Assembly: GCA_029339195.1 (NCBI GenBank)
Contig: JAPTJF010000188.1
Coordinates: 45,856-109,855, forward strand
From: Micractinium sp. NFX-FRZ
Lineage: Eukaryota > Chlorophyta > Trebouxiophyceae > Chlorellales > Chlorellaceae
Reading direction: 5' to 3'
Length of the DNA: 64,000 nucleotides
The notes under the pieces are model-generated. The model did no database searches. It had not been told where the DNA came from and was given only the letters and a program-made list of their open reading frames with translations. A program made the position numbers and the translations under genes. Of the stretch, positions 54,401-64,000 are shown piece after piece. Numbering within the stretch: the stretch's first letter is position 1; every line of letters begins with the position of its first letter.

Positions 54401-56749
54401 AGCGCAGGGACGGCGCGGGCAGCCGCCCGCACACATGGCGCGGACAGGCGGCACCACCCGCATGCCTGGCATCGCACCTAGTCAAAACCCACAGCCCTAG
54501 CTGCCGACTCTTGGCACGGCCCACCCACCTGGCGCCGCCGCATAGTCGTCGCCGCTGTCCTTGTTGCCCGTGCCCGCAAACAGGGGGTCATCAGAAGTGA
54601 TGGCCCACCTGCAGGGTTGTGTGTAGGGCGGGAGGGGGGCAGGAGGGACGACCCGGAGAGGGGCCACATGTCAGTGGGGTGGCGGTACAGTGACTGCAAC
54701 TGCTGCCATGAAGTGGGCAGTGTCTTCAACAAGGGTTGCAGCTTGCGCCCAACCCTTGGCAAAAGAAAAGGAAACCTTGGCATTGCAGGCCCCCCACCTG
54801 TCCCAGTTGATGCGCTTGCCCTCGTGTGTGACCTGCAGAGCAGATGGGGGGGGCAGTGGTTGGAACGAGGGCGCTTTGGTAGGGCCGCGCAGAGCAGAGG
54901 GGGGAGCAGTGGTTGAGACAAGGGCACTTGAGATGGCCACACAGAGCAGGAGCAGCTGGCGAGGGCGATGGGCAGCGCATGAAACGCATGCTGATGCAAT
55001 GGCAGCACCGTGAGGCAGGCAAGTGAAATGGCAGCATAACAAAAAAAAAAAGAAAAATGTTTTTTTTTCATATCAATTTTAACAAAATAGCCCACTCTGT
55101 GCAGCAGCCCGGCCCTGTTGCCCCTGCCAAGCCGCTGTATCTAGCGGGAAGGAGAGCAACAAGGGCAGGCGGTGCTGCCAGCTCACGTCATCTCCATACT
55201 TGTTCCAGATGCCGTGCTCGTCCTGATGGTCGGCGCATCGGTGGTTGATCACCACATCCGCCACTGGCCTGCACACAGGGGAGCAGGCAAGCGAGGGGTG
55301 GCCAGATGGGTGTGGCGGCCGGCGAGAAGAGTATGTGGGGGAAGGCGTTCCCTCAGTGCATGCCCAGCCACAGCGGCAGTGGCACGGACCCCCCGCCGGC
55401 AGCCACAGCGATCAAGCACTGCTAGCTCTTCCTGAGTGTGTGCCGCAAGCTCTACATGCATGAGAGGCGCCTCTGCACGGGAGGTCGAAAAAAGTGTTGC
55501 TGGCTGGGCTGGCTGTGTGCCCCTCCTGCCTGGCCACCCACCGGATGCCCTCCTCCAGCAGCCGCCGGTTGAGCTCCACCAGCTCGTCTTGGGCGCCGTA
55601 CTTGCTGTTCAGGTTGTACAGCTGACGTGGCGGGCGGGCAGGGCAGGAGGGGGGCAGGGGGCGGGGAAGGGAATGAGGTGGCAGGGAGGTGGGGTGGGTG
55701 GGGTGTACCATGCATGCACAGCAGCAGAATGGGAGGAGGTAGTGGGCGTGTGGCTCCGCAGCCACACACACAGCACCCACCCACCCACACAGCTACCGCT
55801 GCCTGACCAACTCCCTTGGACAAGCAGCACCTTTGGCTGCGGCTGGCGGCGGCCTGCGCAGCACCCACCTGGCCAGGCAGGTAGCCCTGGGGCGAGACCG
55901 ACTGGCTGGGAGGCGGCAGCCAGAGGTGAGTGATGCCCGCTTTCTGCACGAGGGGCCAGGGAGGAAGGGATGAACCAACTGGGGTTGCCGAGGCAGGCTG
56001 GGCAGGGAAGAGGGGCTCCCAGACACGCAGGGGTGCTGGGTGCATGCTGGGGTGGGGAACTAGCGGGGGCGTGCATCTGGAGGCGCTGAGCGGCACCTAC
56101 ACCCCCGTGATGTACCCCTGTTTCCCCCACTCGAGCATGTGCGATGCTTGCAAGACGGCGTGTACCAAAGAACACACCAAACAACACCCAGAGCTGGTGG
56201 CGGCACCTTCAAGTCGGGAATCTTGCTCTCCACCAGCTTCCACCAGTGCCCGTTCTTGCAGCTGTCCCAGCCAAAGCCTGCAGCAGGCGGGACGGGCGGG
56301 GCATGAGCGCGCAGGACAGCCGCAGATGGCCGCTCCTGCTGCGGAACCCTAGCCAAACCCTAACATCGCAAACCCTCGCCCCAGCAGGCAAAAGCAGCAG
56401 TCAACGCAACCGGCTGATACAAAGACGCATGCAAGTGCTACGGGCGCGAGCGCCCTCCCCCACATACCGGCCCAGACTCACCCTCCATGCAAAGGGTGTC
56501 TGCCACAGGAATGCGCGGCGGCCGAGGCACAGCCGACAACCCCGTCGCTGCAGCCGCCTCGGCGGCGTGGGCTACCGCTGGTGGGGGCATCCCGCCCTCC
56601 GGCGCTTTCGTCTTCTCGACGAAAGCGGCTGTCTGTAGTCTCCTAGGCGTGCGCGAGGGCCGCAGCGGCAGTCGGGCCGAAGCGGAAGCCTGTTCCGGCG
56701 GGCGGGGGGCGGTGGAGCGCAGCCTCGTGCTGAGGGTCTCGATCTGCAT
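51406..56749 (-). CDS. Plant-type alpha-amylase, GH13, copy B
   Basis: Tandem paralogue of the downstream amylase. Fourteen exons close in frame to 497 residues: 56749-56482, 56277-56207, 55943-55869, 55621-55542, 55268-55187, 54832-54798, 54608-54529, 54063-53934, 53699-53599, 53059-52980, 52634-52506, 52296-52244, 51996-51924, 51642-51406. Motifs: [54 protein letters not shown] with Asp262, HVGE with Glu289, [20 protein letters not shown] with Asp371, then the C-terminal beta domain. All three catalytic acids are present. The first exon ([16 protein letters not shown] onward, Arg/Ser/Pro-rich, about 85 residues) looks like an organelle transit peptide; an in-frame ATG further upstream also exists. 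A 35-base microexon (54832-54798) and a GC donor after 53599 are needed to keep frame. The last exon is almost identical to that of copy A, and the C-terminus is eight residues longer. Confidence 0.92.
52687..52719. repeat. Perfect 16-base inverted repeat with one-base loop
   Basis: Arms CATCCTGACATGCTGC and its exact reverse complement separated by a single G, within an amylase B intron. It can form a tight hairpin or cruciform in DNA or pre-mRNA. Confidence 0.92.
52768..52896. repeat. Minisatellite of about 35-base units in an amylase B intron
   Basis: Four imperfect units built on CCCACCTCGTCCTGC / GCGGCACCCTGCTGTGCC, varying by substitutions and small length changes. Confidence 0.75.
53325..53480 (-). 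repeat. Intronic echoes of the 3' edge of amylase B exon 9
   Basis: On the minus strand a copy around 53465-53410 resembles the exon end ([14 protein letters not shown]) with a preserved CAGGACAGC...CTGGACT core. A second, weaker copy (GACAGCCACCTGGAT) is around 53372-53340. Both lie in the intron downstream of the genuine exon. Confidence 0.7.
53713..53832. repeat. G-rich short tandem repeats in an amylase B intron
   Basis: Units of about 45 bases containing GGCCGGCAGTGYGAGGAGGGYGGGGAGGACAG repeat about two and a half times. Confidence 0.7.
54045..54215 (-). repeat. Intronic echoes of the acceptor of amylase B exon 8
   Basis: The + strand segment TTGTGATGGTCCAGGTCTGCAGCA at the exon 8 acceptor recurs near 54138-54160 (TTGTGGTGGTCCAGG and so on). 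A 27-base tail with CTGCAGCACCGTAACAGGGGG then repeats twice up to about 54210. Confidence 0.7.
55039..55072. repeat. A-run followed by T-run in an amylase B intron
   Basis: Eleven A, a G and five A, then eight T: exceptional AT-rich sequence in this GC-rich window, able to form a weak hairpin. Confidence 0.8.
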
Positions 56750-56949
56750 GATGACAAGTCGCTGTATCCTGAAATGGGTCCTCGGCATTTGGGGGCAGGT
56801 CCCAGCTGCCTGTATGGCGGAATCTATGCCGCGGTGGTGCCAGCAGTAACTATTGGCGCCCTCCGCCCTCGCGCCCAACCCGAAGGCATGGGTGGCCAGC
56901 TTTGAAAATTGTGTTTTACAGCACGATCAGAGCATTCAAGGCCGAACTG
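56750..56949. promoter_or_regulatory. Bidirectional promoter region between amylase B and the TPR gene
   Basis: Only about 200 bases separate the chosen start codons of two divergently transcribed genes, so leaders and promoters must overlap here. No TATA box or known motif could be assigned. Confidence 0.5.
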
Positions 56950-57196
56950 ATGCAGCGCTCCAGACTACTGCGCACTGCCTTGTCGCGGTTGCGCTTAGGC
57001 GCGGCTGGCAGCACAGCCGAGGGGGCTTGCAATGCTCCAGCGGCGTCCACAGCCGACGCCCGCCTCCTGCATGTTGCACTCCCCATCGCCGCCACTCCCC
57101 AGCTGACCCCAGCGGCTGCTCGGCCGCAGCACCAGGCTCGCAGCATCAGCGCAGCATCAATGCTCATGCAGTCCAACAAGAGTGCTGAGCCGCGTG

Positions 57197-57228
<32 letters not shown>

Positions 57229-60200
57229 GCCCAGCCGGCGCCATTGGCCGGCAGCGCGGCGCCGCCAGCGGCAGCAGCAACTTCAGCAGAGGGCCAGATT
57301 GTGGATGAGGAGGATTACGATGAGGAGGACGAGGAGGCGGATGCTGCAATGGCAGAGGCATTCGAGCGGCTGATCCAGGCGGCTTTCGAGATGGTGCAGC
57401 AGGGGAAGCCGATGGAGGCAGAGTATGTACTCACGGAAGGTGGGCCTCTTTTCTTCTTATAAAGCTAGCCTTGGTTGGGACGGTGAATGCGAGGGAGCGG
57501 AGCTCTGAATATCAGCATGCGGTGTTGTGATCAGCACACAGCTGTACATCACATACTGGTTACATGGCAGCTGCGCAGCTCTGCCGTCGGCGGGCCACCG
57601 TAGGCTTGCCCGCCAATTGCCCCACCCACAACCCCCCTGCAGCGCCCTTCTCCCCCTGCAGCGCATCACAGGCAGCAGGGATCCCAGGACACAATCCTCT
57701 AATGCCTCCTGGTCTCACAGGTTTTAGAAGCCTCCCTGATCCGCCCTCCCCTTGCTGCTTTCTTCACCCGCTCCAGGCGCCAAGCAGGCAGCAGAGATCC
57801 TGGGGCCTGAGGCGCTGGAGCTGTCGGCCCTGTATGACCAGCTCTGCGTGATTCGATTCTTGCACGACCGGGTGGAGGAGGCGGCGGAGGCGGGTGAGCT
57901 GCCGGGGCAGGTTGGATGGGGTGCCAGGGGTGGCAGGGGCGTGTGGGGCATCAATGCAGGCGGCTACAGAGGCGGGTGGGTGGTGTGAGGTGCACGCGAG
58001 GGAGTGGGTTGAGGGCGCAGATGAGAGGGTGATGCGGCTGATGGTGAGGTGGAGGGGAGGGTGCGGTGTGGGATCCCTTTTCAGCCTCCTGCCCCCACCT
58101 GCCCCCACTGGAGTGCAGCCAAGCAGGCGCTGGACATCCTGTCGGTTCATGATGAGGGGCGGTTTGGGCCCGCTAGCGCCATCGCCGCCACGCGCTACGC
58201 CTCAACGCTGCTGGCCACAGGCAACCCCCAGGAGGCGCAGGTGGGGCGGGCAGCACAGGGAGGGCAGGGGAGGGTGCTCACCTCAAACCGGTTGTGAGGG
58301 CGGCAGGGGGAGAAGGGCGGAGATGGGGGTGGGCCTCAGCGTTGCCGGCCTATGGGTACCTGTAAGAAAGGGCAGGAGGGGGCAGGCAGGCGGGCATTGG
58401 AGGACGCTACCTGAGCGTGCATGTGTAAGGGGGACGATGGGCAGGCTGGTGTGGCAGTTTTTTCGATAGCCGCGGCGCCGGCGCCGGCTGCTGTGCAGTG
58501 TTCGCTCAGGTGCCATTCACCGCTGATGGCACCTCACTTATACGCTCCCCTGGCACCCCCGCCTGCCTGCACAGCTGTGCACTGGGCATAGCATGAACTG
58601 CTCTTCGCATGCCTCACCTGCCGCCCGCCGCCCCTCTGTTCCTGCCTGCCCCCCTGCCTGCCTAGCTGTACACTGGGCGCAGCATCAGCAGCCTTGAGAG
58701 CGCAATGGGGATGCTGGCCGAGATTCAGGCGGAGAATGAGGATGAGGCAGCAGTGAGAGGGGGGCACTTGCGGTGCACTGGGGCGCTGGTGGTGGGCCAA
58801 GGCGAGGCGGGGAGTGAAAGCGTGCCGGCCGAGATCCAAGGCGGAGAAATCAGGGAGGCAGCGGCACAACGGGCCACACCGGGCCAGGGTTGGAAGGGAC
58901 GCACGTTGCTTGTGTGATGGGCCTGGAAGCCACCTTCCTCATTGAAACCGCTCACCATCTCGCTTCCCCTTGCTGGCTGCAGGAGCTGGAGGAGACGAGG
59001 GAGATTTATGCCGGGGCTGGGGGCTGGAAGCAGTCGTCTCACCAATCCACAATGTGTTTCCCTGTGTTCCGGTGGCTGCAGGAGCTGGAGGAGACGCGGG
59101 AGAAGTTTGAGCAGGGGCTGTTGGCAGCCTTCTGTGGCACACCTATCAACAACCTTTAAACACCTTGCCTCCCTTTGTTGCGCTGCCGCAGGAGCTGGAG
59201 GAGACGCGGGAGAAGTTTGTGATGGGGATGGGCGAGGCGAGGTACTACCACGGGCTGGCGCAGCAGGCGCAGAACATGACGGTGCCGGGTGCGAGGGCGC
59301 CGGGGGTGCGGGGGGTGGCATGGACAGGGGTGGCGGTGGGGCAGGCGGTACTAGCACAGCCTCCTGGAGCAGGCGCCGTGCCTGATGGTGGCAGGTGCAA
59401 GGGGTGGATGGTGGGTTACGTGGGCCGGCAGCAGCGGGGGCGAGGCGGTGGCTGGTCTGGTGGTAACTGGCTGGCGGGCCTGCAGGGGGTGGGGAGCAAC
59501 TGAGATGCCTGCTCAAGGGGCTGCAAGCACTGCAGTGTCGCCCGCATCCCTGTCTGCCTCTTAGAGCCGTACCACCCTGGCCGGCCTCCCTGCCTGCCTG
59601 CAGGCGTGGGCCAGCACTTTGAGGAGATGCACAAGGGGCTGCAGGCAATGCAGGAGCACTTGGGGGACGACAGCCCCCTCATCGCAGCGGCGCTCAGGTG
59701 GGGATTGTCTGTGCCAGCTGGCAGAACAGTTTGTGTCTAGTGCTAACGGGCGAGTTTGTGGTCAGGAGCATGTAGGGCACGACCGGCCCCTCCTCGCAGC
59801 GGCGCTCAGGTGGGATGCTGTGCCTGTGTCTGTCGGGAGCCGTCTGCCTCTCCCTTTTCCTCTTCACCCGGTGCAGATACTTCCGTCTGACGCCACGTGA
59901 TGCCCTGGTTTCGAGCTGCTGGTTCCGCATGCCTGCACTTGTGTGAATTGGTTGCTGACTTCCCGCAAGCGCCACGTGCTGATTTTGTGTGCCCACCTGC
60001 CCTCGTGTCGTTTGTGTGTTTGGGGTGCAGCCCGCAGGGAGCACAGCCGGCTGGCGACACGTGCTGCCTGTTCTTGAGCTTTGCTGATTCCTGGTCTATG
60101 TCAAATCATTCTGTTGCCGATAAAAAGATGTAACGCAAACAAAAGCAAAAAGCAATCGTTCTGTTGCTGAGCTGCAGGGAGCACAGCCGGCTGACGATGG

Positions 60201-62011
60201 CGGCCATGGAGGCGGATGAGCTGGAGCTGGCAGAGGCGATGTACCTGCAGGTGAGGTACCGCAGGCAGTACATGCAGTACACACGGATGCTCTGCCTGCT
60301 TGTGCGCTGCATCAGGACGCCCTTCCTTCTTCTGGTGGGCAGAGGGCGGCCATACCCGTCAGTGCTAGGCGCTTGTACCACGTCTGGTGCGCATGTGCCC
60401 TACGCTCCCTCTTTCCAACCCGGCCCGCAGGACGCGCGGCTGCACATGGCGGCGGGCGGCAACTTTGAGCAAGTGGCGCTCACGCTGTACCAGTGCGGCA
60501 CGCTGCAGGTCAGTGTCCCGGGTGTTGATACAATCAGACTTAGATTAAAATCTTAATGATGATAACATGTCCAGCCTTGCCCTCGTGCCCTGTCAGCTCG
60601 CCACCCTGCAGGCGGGCTCACCCCCCACAGCCCAGCGCAGCATGGTCTCAGCGTGCATGGCATCTGGCCTCCCACCGACCCCCTGCTGCTGTGCCGGGGC
60701 GGGTGGCAAGTTGCCCGTTGGAGTGTTGCACAGCACCGGCATCAACCCAGCCGGTGCGGTGTGCAGCAGGTATTCCCTCAGGAACGCCAGCCCAACCCAA
60801 CAAGCGTGCCTCCACCCCTTGCCTTTGCCTTGCCTGCAGTACGTGATGGGCAAATACGAGGCCGCCGCACAATCGCTGGCGCAGTCGCTGCAGACCGTGC
60901 GGCAGCACTACCCGCAGGCCGGTGAGCGCCGCACGCTGCCGTCGTGAGCGCAGCACGCTGCGGTCGTGAGCGGCGGCACGCTGCCGCTATGTGCACAGCA
61001 CGCTGCCGTCAGTCAGGCTGCCGTCATGCTGGGCCAGCCATGGGACATTGGGCCAACCTGCTGCCTCCCCGCCCACCTGCCTACTCGACTTCCCCAGCCC
61101 CCCGTGTCGCTTCACCTCCCACCCTGCAGAGGAGCACATGCTGACGGTGCAGCAGCGGCTGGGGATGGTGCTGGCGCTGCTGGGGCGGTTTGAGGAGGCC
61201 AAGGGGATGCTGCACGAGGTGGCGCCAGCGCTGCGTGAGTAGCCTCATGTGCTTACATGTTCTGTCTTCCTGTCATGGCTGCGCTGCCGGGCTTGAAGAG
61301 GCGCCAGGGGGGGGGGGGTGCTGCATGTGGTGCCGCCGCCGCGCGCTGTATGGGCCGGGATTGTGCTGCATTGCGTGCGTGTAGTGAAGTTTGCGCGCGG
61401 GAACGCGGGCAACAGCGACAGGACTGTACGTTGGCCCTGGTATCACCTTAGGCATGCCGCGCACTATCAGTGCATCCATTCAGTGTAGGAGCATGTCCTC
61501 AGCATGCAGTCGCCGACGTGGGCCAATATACAGTGCCTACCGGTAACCAATGCGCAGTGTTTACAAGTAATCAATGTAATTTTGTCTTCCGCCCATGCAG
61601 TTGCCAACCTGGGCGAGGCCAACCCCGCCACCGAGGAGCTCGAGTTCATGCTGTCCCTGGTGGGCCTGCGGGAGATGGAGGCCGATGGGGTGACCGACCC
61701 GGGGCGGCGGCGGGAGCACCTGGCTGCCATGGAGGTGCGTGGGCGGGGCTGTTGGCTGGGTGAGGCGGCTGCTTGCATCCCTGTGCCGTCTGCTTGCTAC
61801 TTTGGCGATGGATTGTATTATTTGATGCGCATGGCAGCACATTCTGTGCTGTTTGGCTGCTGCTGCCGCCTTGCTGCCAACGCGAGAACTGCCGGCACCG
61901 TGCCCCCTGCAGAAGCACCTGGAGAAGCTTACGGGGTATGGGGAGGATCACATGCTGGTTAAGAAGGCACGGCAGCTGGCAGAGGAGGCCCGTGGCGGCA
62001 GCAGCTCCTGA
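56950..62011 (+). CDS. Tetratricopeptide-repeat protein with organelle presequence
   Basis: Partner unknown; TPR arrays act as protein-binding scaffolds. Twelve exons close in frame to 525 residues: 56950-57439, 57777-57893, 58119-58240, 58666-58752, 59192-59288, 59604-59697, 60178-60250, 60431-60508, 60840-60921, 61130-61234, 61601-61734, 61913-62011. The first 17 residues (MQRSRLLRTALSRLRLG) form a basic, amphipathic presequence typical of mitochondrial import. A polyalanine run, an acidic stretch (EEDYDEEDEEAD) and then helical repeats follow; clear TPR units are LYQCGTLQYVMGKYEAAAQS and QRLGMVLALLGRFEEAKGM, and several earlier repeats are degenerate. The arrangement recalls kinesin light chain-like TPR proteins. 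The start is the first ATG in frame; the frame is open upstream but without ATG. Introns 3 to 6 contain copies of exon edges. Confidence 0.8.
57199..57231 (+). repeat. GCC run coding polyalanine
   Basis: About eleven alanine codons, nearly all GCC, in exon 1 of the TPR gene between the presequence and the acidic stretch. Confidence 0.9.
58562..58605 (+). repeat. Intronic echo of the 5' edge of TPR exon 4
   Basis: Copies the acceptor region and exon start (CTGTACACTGGGCGCAGCAT in the genuine exon at 58666) about 90 bases upstream, with several changes. Confidence 0.75.
58979..59158 (+). repeat. Two upstream pseudo-exon copies of TPR exon 5
   Basis: The exon start ELEETREKF at 59192 has copies at about 58981 (ELEETREIY) and 59081 (ELEETREKFEQG, then LLAAFCGTPINNL and a stop). 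Each copy is preceded by CTGCAG, so three competing acceptors lie in tandem at about 100-base spacing. Confidence 0.88.
59760..59822 (+). repeat. Intronic echo of the 3' edge of TPR exon 6
   Basis: Copies 59655-59705 (DDSPLIAAALR and donor); the reading is HDRPLLAAALR, about 112 bases downstream, with the donor GTGGG intact. Confidence 0.85.
60028..60066 (+). repeat. Intronic echo of the 5' edge of TPR exon 7
   Basis: CAG followed by GGAGCACAGCCGGCTG copies the exon start at 60178 (EHSRL) about 128 bases upstream; a complete alternative acceptor. Confidence 0.85.
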
Positions 62012-62336
62012 AGGGTTGAAATGTGAAGGGAAGTGAAACCGGCAGGACCAGCTGCCCACCGCGCGGCGGCGCGCCACGGGCGCTCAGCGAGCATGGGAGA
62101 GCGAATGAACCCTTCGTCACAGACAGCCATTTCATGCCTACATGTCCCTGGGGTTCTCTATATGTCTCATCTACCTCTATGTAACTTCTTGGCAGTGCGG
62201 ATGTATAGAGCCGTGAGCGAGGCCTCACGACGCTCTGCTGAGTTGGCTTCGGCGGTGGTGGCAGCAATGATCCGGCAGCGTGCAGGGCGAAGCCATTGCC
62301 GCTGCCCGATCGTGTGAACCGATCGTGGCTTCTTCA
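62012..62336. other. 3' UTR of the TPR gene and leader of the FANCE gene
   Basis: A TGTAA motif is at 62180-62184, about 170 bases after the TPR stop. The remaining roughly 150 bases lead into the FANCE start, a very tight same-strand arrangement. Confidence 0.5.
62180..62184 (+). terminator. Putative poly(A) signal TGTAA of the TPR gene
   Basis: Chlorophyte-type signal at a typical distance from the stop codon. Confidence 0.6.
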
Positions 62337-64000
62337 ATGCTCTTCCCGGCGCCTGTCCTGCCGCTGGCGGGCAGCCTGCCCGAGTGCCTGGACCGCCTGA
62401 ACTCGCTCCCGGTGCGGCGCCTGCTTCAATCTGCGTGTCATAACGCCCGATGCTGGCTGAGCAGGAAGACCCAAGCAGCCGACGTGCTCCGCTGACCCTC
62501 CCGCCCCGCCCCGCTCCGCCGCTGCCGACTCCTCCCCGCAGGCTGCTCATCTGGATGCTGCCCTTCAAGCGCTGCTGCACCCAGTGGCCCTCTATGGCGC
62601 AGATGTCCCCTCCCTGCCGCACCTAGCCACCCTGCCGTTGGCTGCCCAGGCAAACCTGCTGATGCTGCTGCGGGCTGCTCCACACCGCTTCTCCACAGCG
62701 CAGCGGTCGGCACTGCTGGAGGGGGTATCTCAGCTGGCAGCTAGCGGGTGCTTCGGCTCCGATCTACTACAGCTTCTGGCAGCCAGTGAGGGCGCACCGG
62801 CGCCGGTGCCACCCTGCCCCAGCTTTCTTCACACCCCGCAGCCCTGCTTCCCATGGGCGCCTGTGCTGGGCGACGCAGCCGCAGCAGCAGCCCTGCAGCA
62901 GCAGGTGGCAGCGGCAGCGCGGCAGCAGCAGGAGGAGCAGGCAGGGGAGGGCGTCCATGCTTCCAAGCGGCATGCCGGCGACGAGGCGCAGCCTGGCAGC
63001 GCCGCAAAGCGGCAACGCCAGGCGGCAGGGGCTGTGCCAGCTGGTGTGCCGCAGGCGGCTGCGGGTGCTGAGCTTGACGCAGCGGTTGCCGCTGTGCGCC
63101 AGGCCCTGGGCGGGCCACATGCAGCAGGCAAGGGGGCGCCGCTCACCGCCCTCACTGCAGAGCTCCACTCCGCTCTGGCCACTCTGCTGGCCTACGCTGC
63201 GGCAGGCGGCACAGCAGGCTCAGCAGCGCTGCATGCAGCCGGGCTGGACGCCCTCACAGATGATGCCCTCCTGCTGCTGCTCCTCCAAGAGCTAGTCAGC
63301 CCAGCCTCCAGCTTTGCCCGCTGCACAGCGGCCGCGGCGTGGCTGCTGCTGCCGCGGCTGCGGGCGCTGGAGGGGGCCGCGCCGCGTGACTTGGCCGCCG
63401 CCGCCGAGCACGTCGGCGAGTTGGGTCGGACCGGGTGCTTGCGTGCTGGGCCTGCTGTGGTTCTGTGCATGGAGCAGCGCACCGTCTGATTGGAAACGTG
63501 GGGTGGCCAGTTCACACTAGTGTGCTCATATAAGCTGGTGTCCATTGTCTGCCCTCCCATACCCCTCCCCTTGCCCCCTCCTTTGCAGCCGCCTCCAATC
63601 CCCAGGCCTACATCGCCGCCTGCCTGCAGCCGCTTCTCTCCAGTCCGGGGCTGAACAAGCACCAGGCGGAGCTGTTGGATGGCTCACTCAAAGCAGGCCT
63701 GCCAGCTCAGCTGCTGCCCGAAGTGCTGGCCGCAGCATGCGCACCGGCAGCGCTGGCTGGTGGCGCCGATGGCACAACAGCGGCGGCAGCTACCCAGGGC
63801 AGTACAGCGCCAGGCGGCAGTAGCTGGAACGAGCACACTGTTGGGGTGCTGCAGGCAGTTCTGAACGCCAAGCCAGCACTGACGACAGCGGCAGTGGGGC
63901 AGCTGGCAGGCGCCCTGCTGGCGGCCAGCTCAGCCAGCGCTGACCTGGCGGCGTCGCCCAAGTTTGCCAAGCTGGCGCTCAGCGTGGTGAAGCAGTACCC
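62337..64000 (+). CDS. FANCE homologue, Fanconi anaemia core complex subunit (3' end outside window)
   Basis: In animals FANCE links the FA core ubiquitin ligase to FANCD2 for DNA crosslink repair. Exons: about 62337-62411 (first exon, donor GTGCGG tentative), 62542-63424, 63589 to the window end; exons 2 and 3 join in phase. The N-terminal block LPHLATLPLAAQANLLMLLR aligns by eye with the human segment around its LLLRLP...NLMSLLMAVRP helix. The C-terminal FANCE helical repeats are visible as PQAYIAACLQPLLSSPGLNK, QAELLDGSLKAGL, WNEHTVGVLQAVLNAKPALT and FAKLALSVVKQYP, matching the order of the human C-terminal domain (QTELL, WKEETFLVLQSLL, AKLMLTVMTKY). Between them lies a low-complexity linker with a basic patch (AAKRQRQ), a possible nuclear localisation signal. 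The first exon and true start are uncertain; the stop is beyond the window. Confidence 0.8.

Noticed and set aside
47299..56749. Three rather than two amylase genes
   Set aside because: Each catalytic-domain segment and each C-terminal domain occurs exactly twice, and exons join in frame into two genes.
56902..56950. Extension of the TPR protein upstream of ATG 56950
   Set aside because: The upstream open frame begins with TTG and has no ATG; the ATG at 56950 gives a textbook presequence.
1..64000. Transposable elements, integrated viral genes, tRNA or rRNA genes
   Set aside because: No reverse transcriptase, transposase, integrase, capsid or cloverleaf sequence was recognised on either strand; the many short repeats are explained by local duplications. 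A dedicated RNA-gene or repeat search was not possible.

Overview
The window is nuclear DNA of a green alga, most likely a Chlorella-clade trebouxiophyte. The evidence is very GC-rich sequence, genes cut into many short exons by roughly 150-400 base GT-AG introns (a few GC-AG), TGTAA motifs downstream of stop codons as in chlorophyte polyadenylation signals, and plant-type gene families. No organellar, bacterial, viral or transposon gene was recognised. Gene models were built by reading exons, matching splice phases and requiring the joined exons to close in frame. The models for eleven of the thirteen genes close without an unexplained base; the RhoGAP and FANCE genes and the first exon of one amylase are less certain.

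Layout. 1-3.7 kb (+): 3' part of a TIP1-like DHHC palmitoyltransferase. 4.4-15.5 kb (+): 30-exon M1 aminopeptidase N with an organelle presequence. 16.5-23.2 kb (+): FAM91 homologue. 25.1-27.7 kb (-): RhoGAP-like protein. 29.2-31.8 kb (+): MAF1, repressor of RNA polymerase III. 33.4-38.8 kb (-): 18-exon SulP/STAS sulfate transporter. 39.2-40.7 and 41.9-43.2 kb (+): tandem pair of four-helix membrane proteins. 44.1-46.8 kb (+): proteasome beta5. 47.3-50.6 and 51.4-56.7 kb (-): tandem pair of plant-type alpha-amylases with organelle-type N-termini. 56.95-62.0 kb (+): TPR protein with a presequence. 62.3 kb to the end (+): FANCE homologue of the Fanconi anaemia core complex, cut by the window edge.

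The genes do not form one pathway; this is ordinary mixed eukaryotic gene order with divergent pairs (RhoGAP/MAF1, sulfate transporter/tetraspan, amylase/TPR) and convergent pairs (FAM91/RhoGAP, MAF1/transporter, proteasome/amylase).

The most unusual signal is a recurrent architecture. In at least nine of the thirteen genes, introns carry diverged direct copies ('echoes') of the edge of an adjacent exon together with its splice site, usually 70-230 bases away. More than twenty-five cases were seen by eye. They look like serial small tandem duplications straddling exon-intron junctions, with one copy kept in frame and the others decaying. Several echoes keep a splice site and carry a stop codon, so they could act as poison exons. 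A second notable signal is a 130-base stretch of complete identity between the last exons of the two otherwise diverged amylase genes, suggesting gene conversion.
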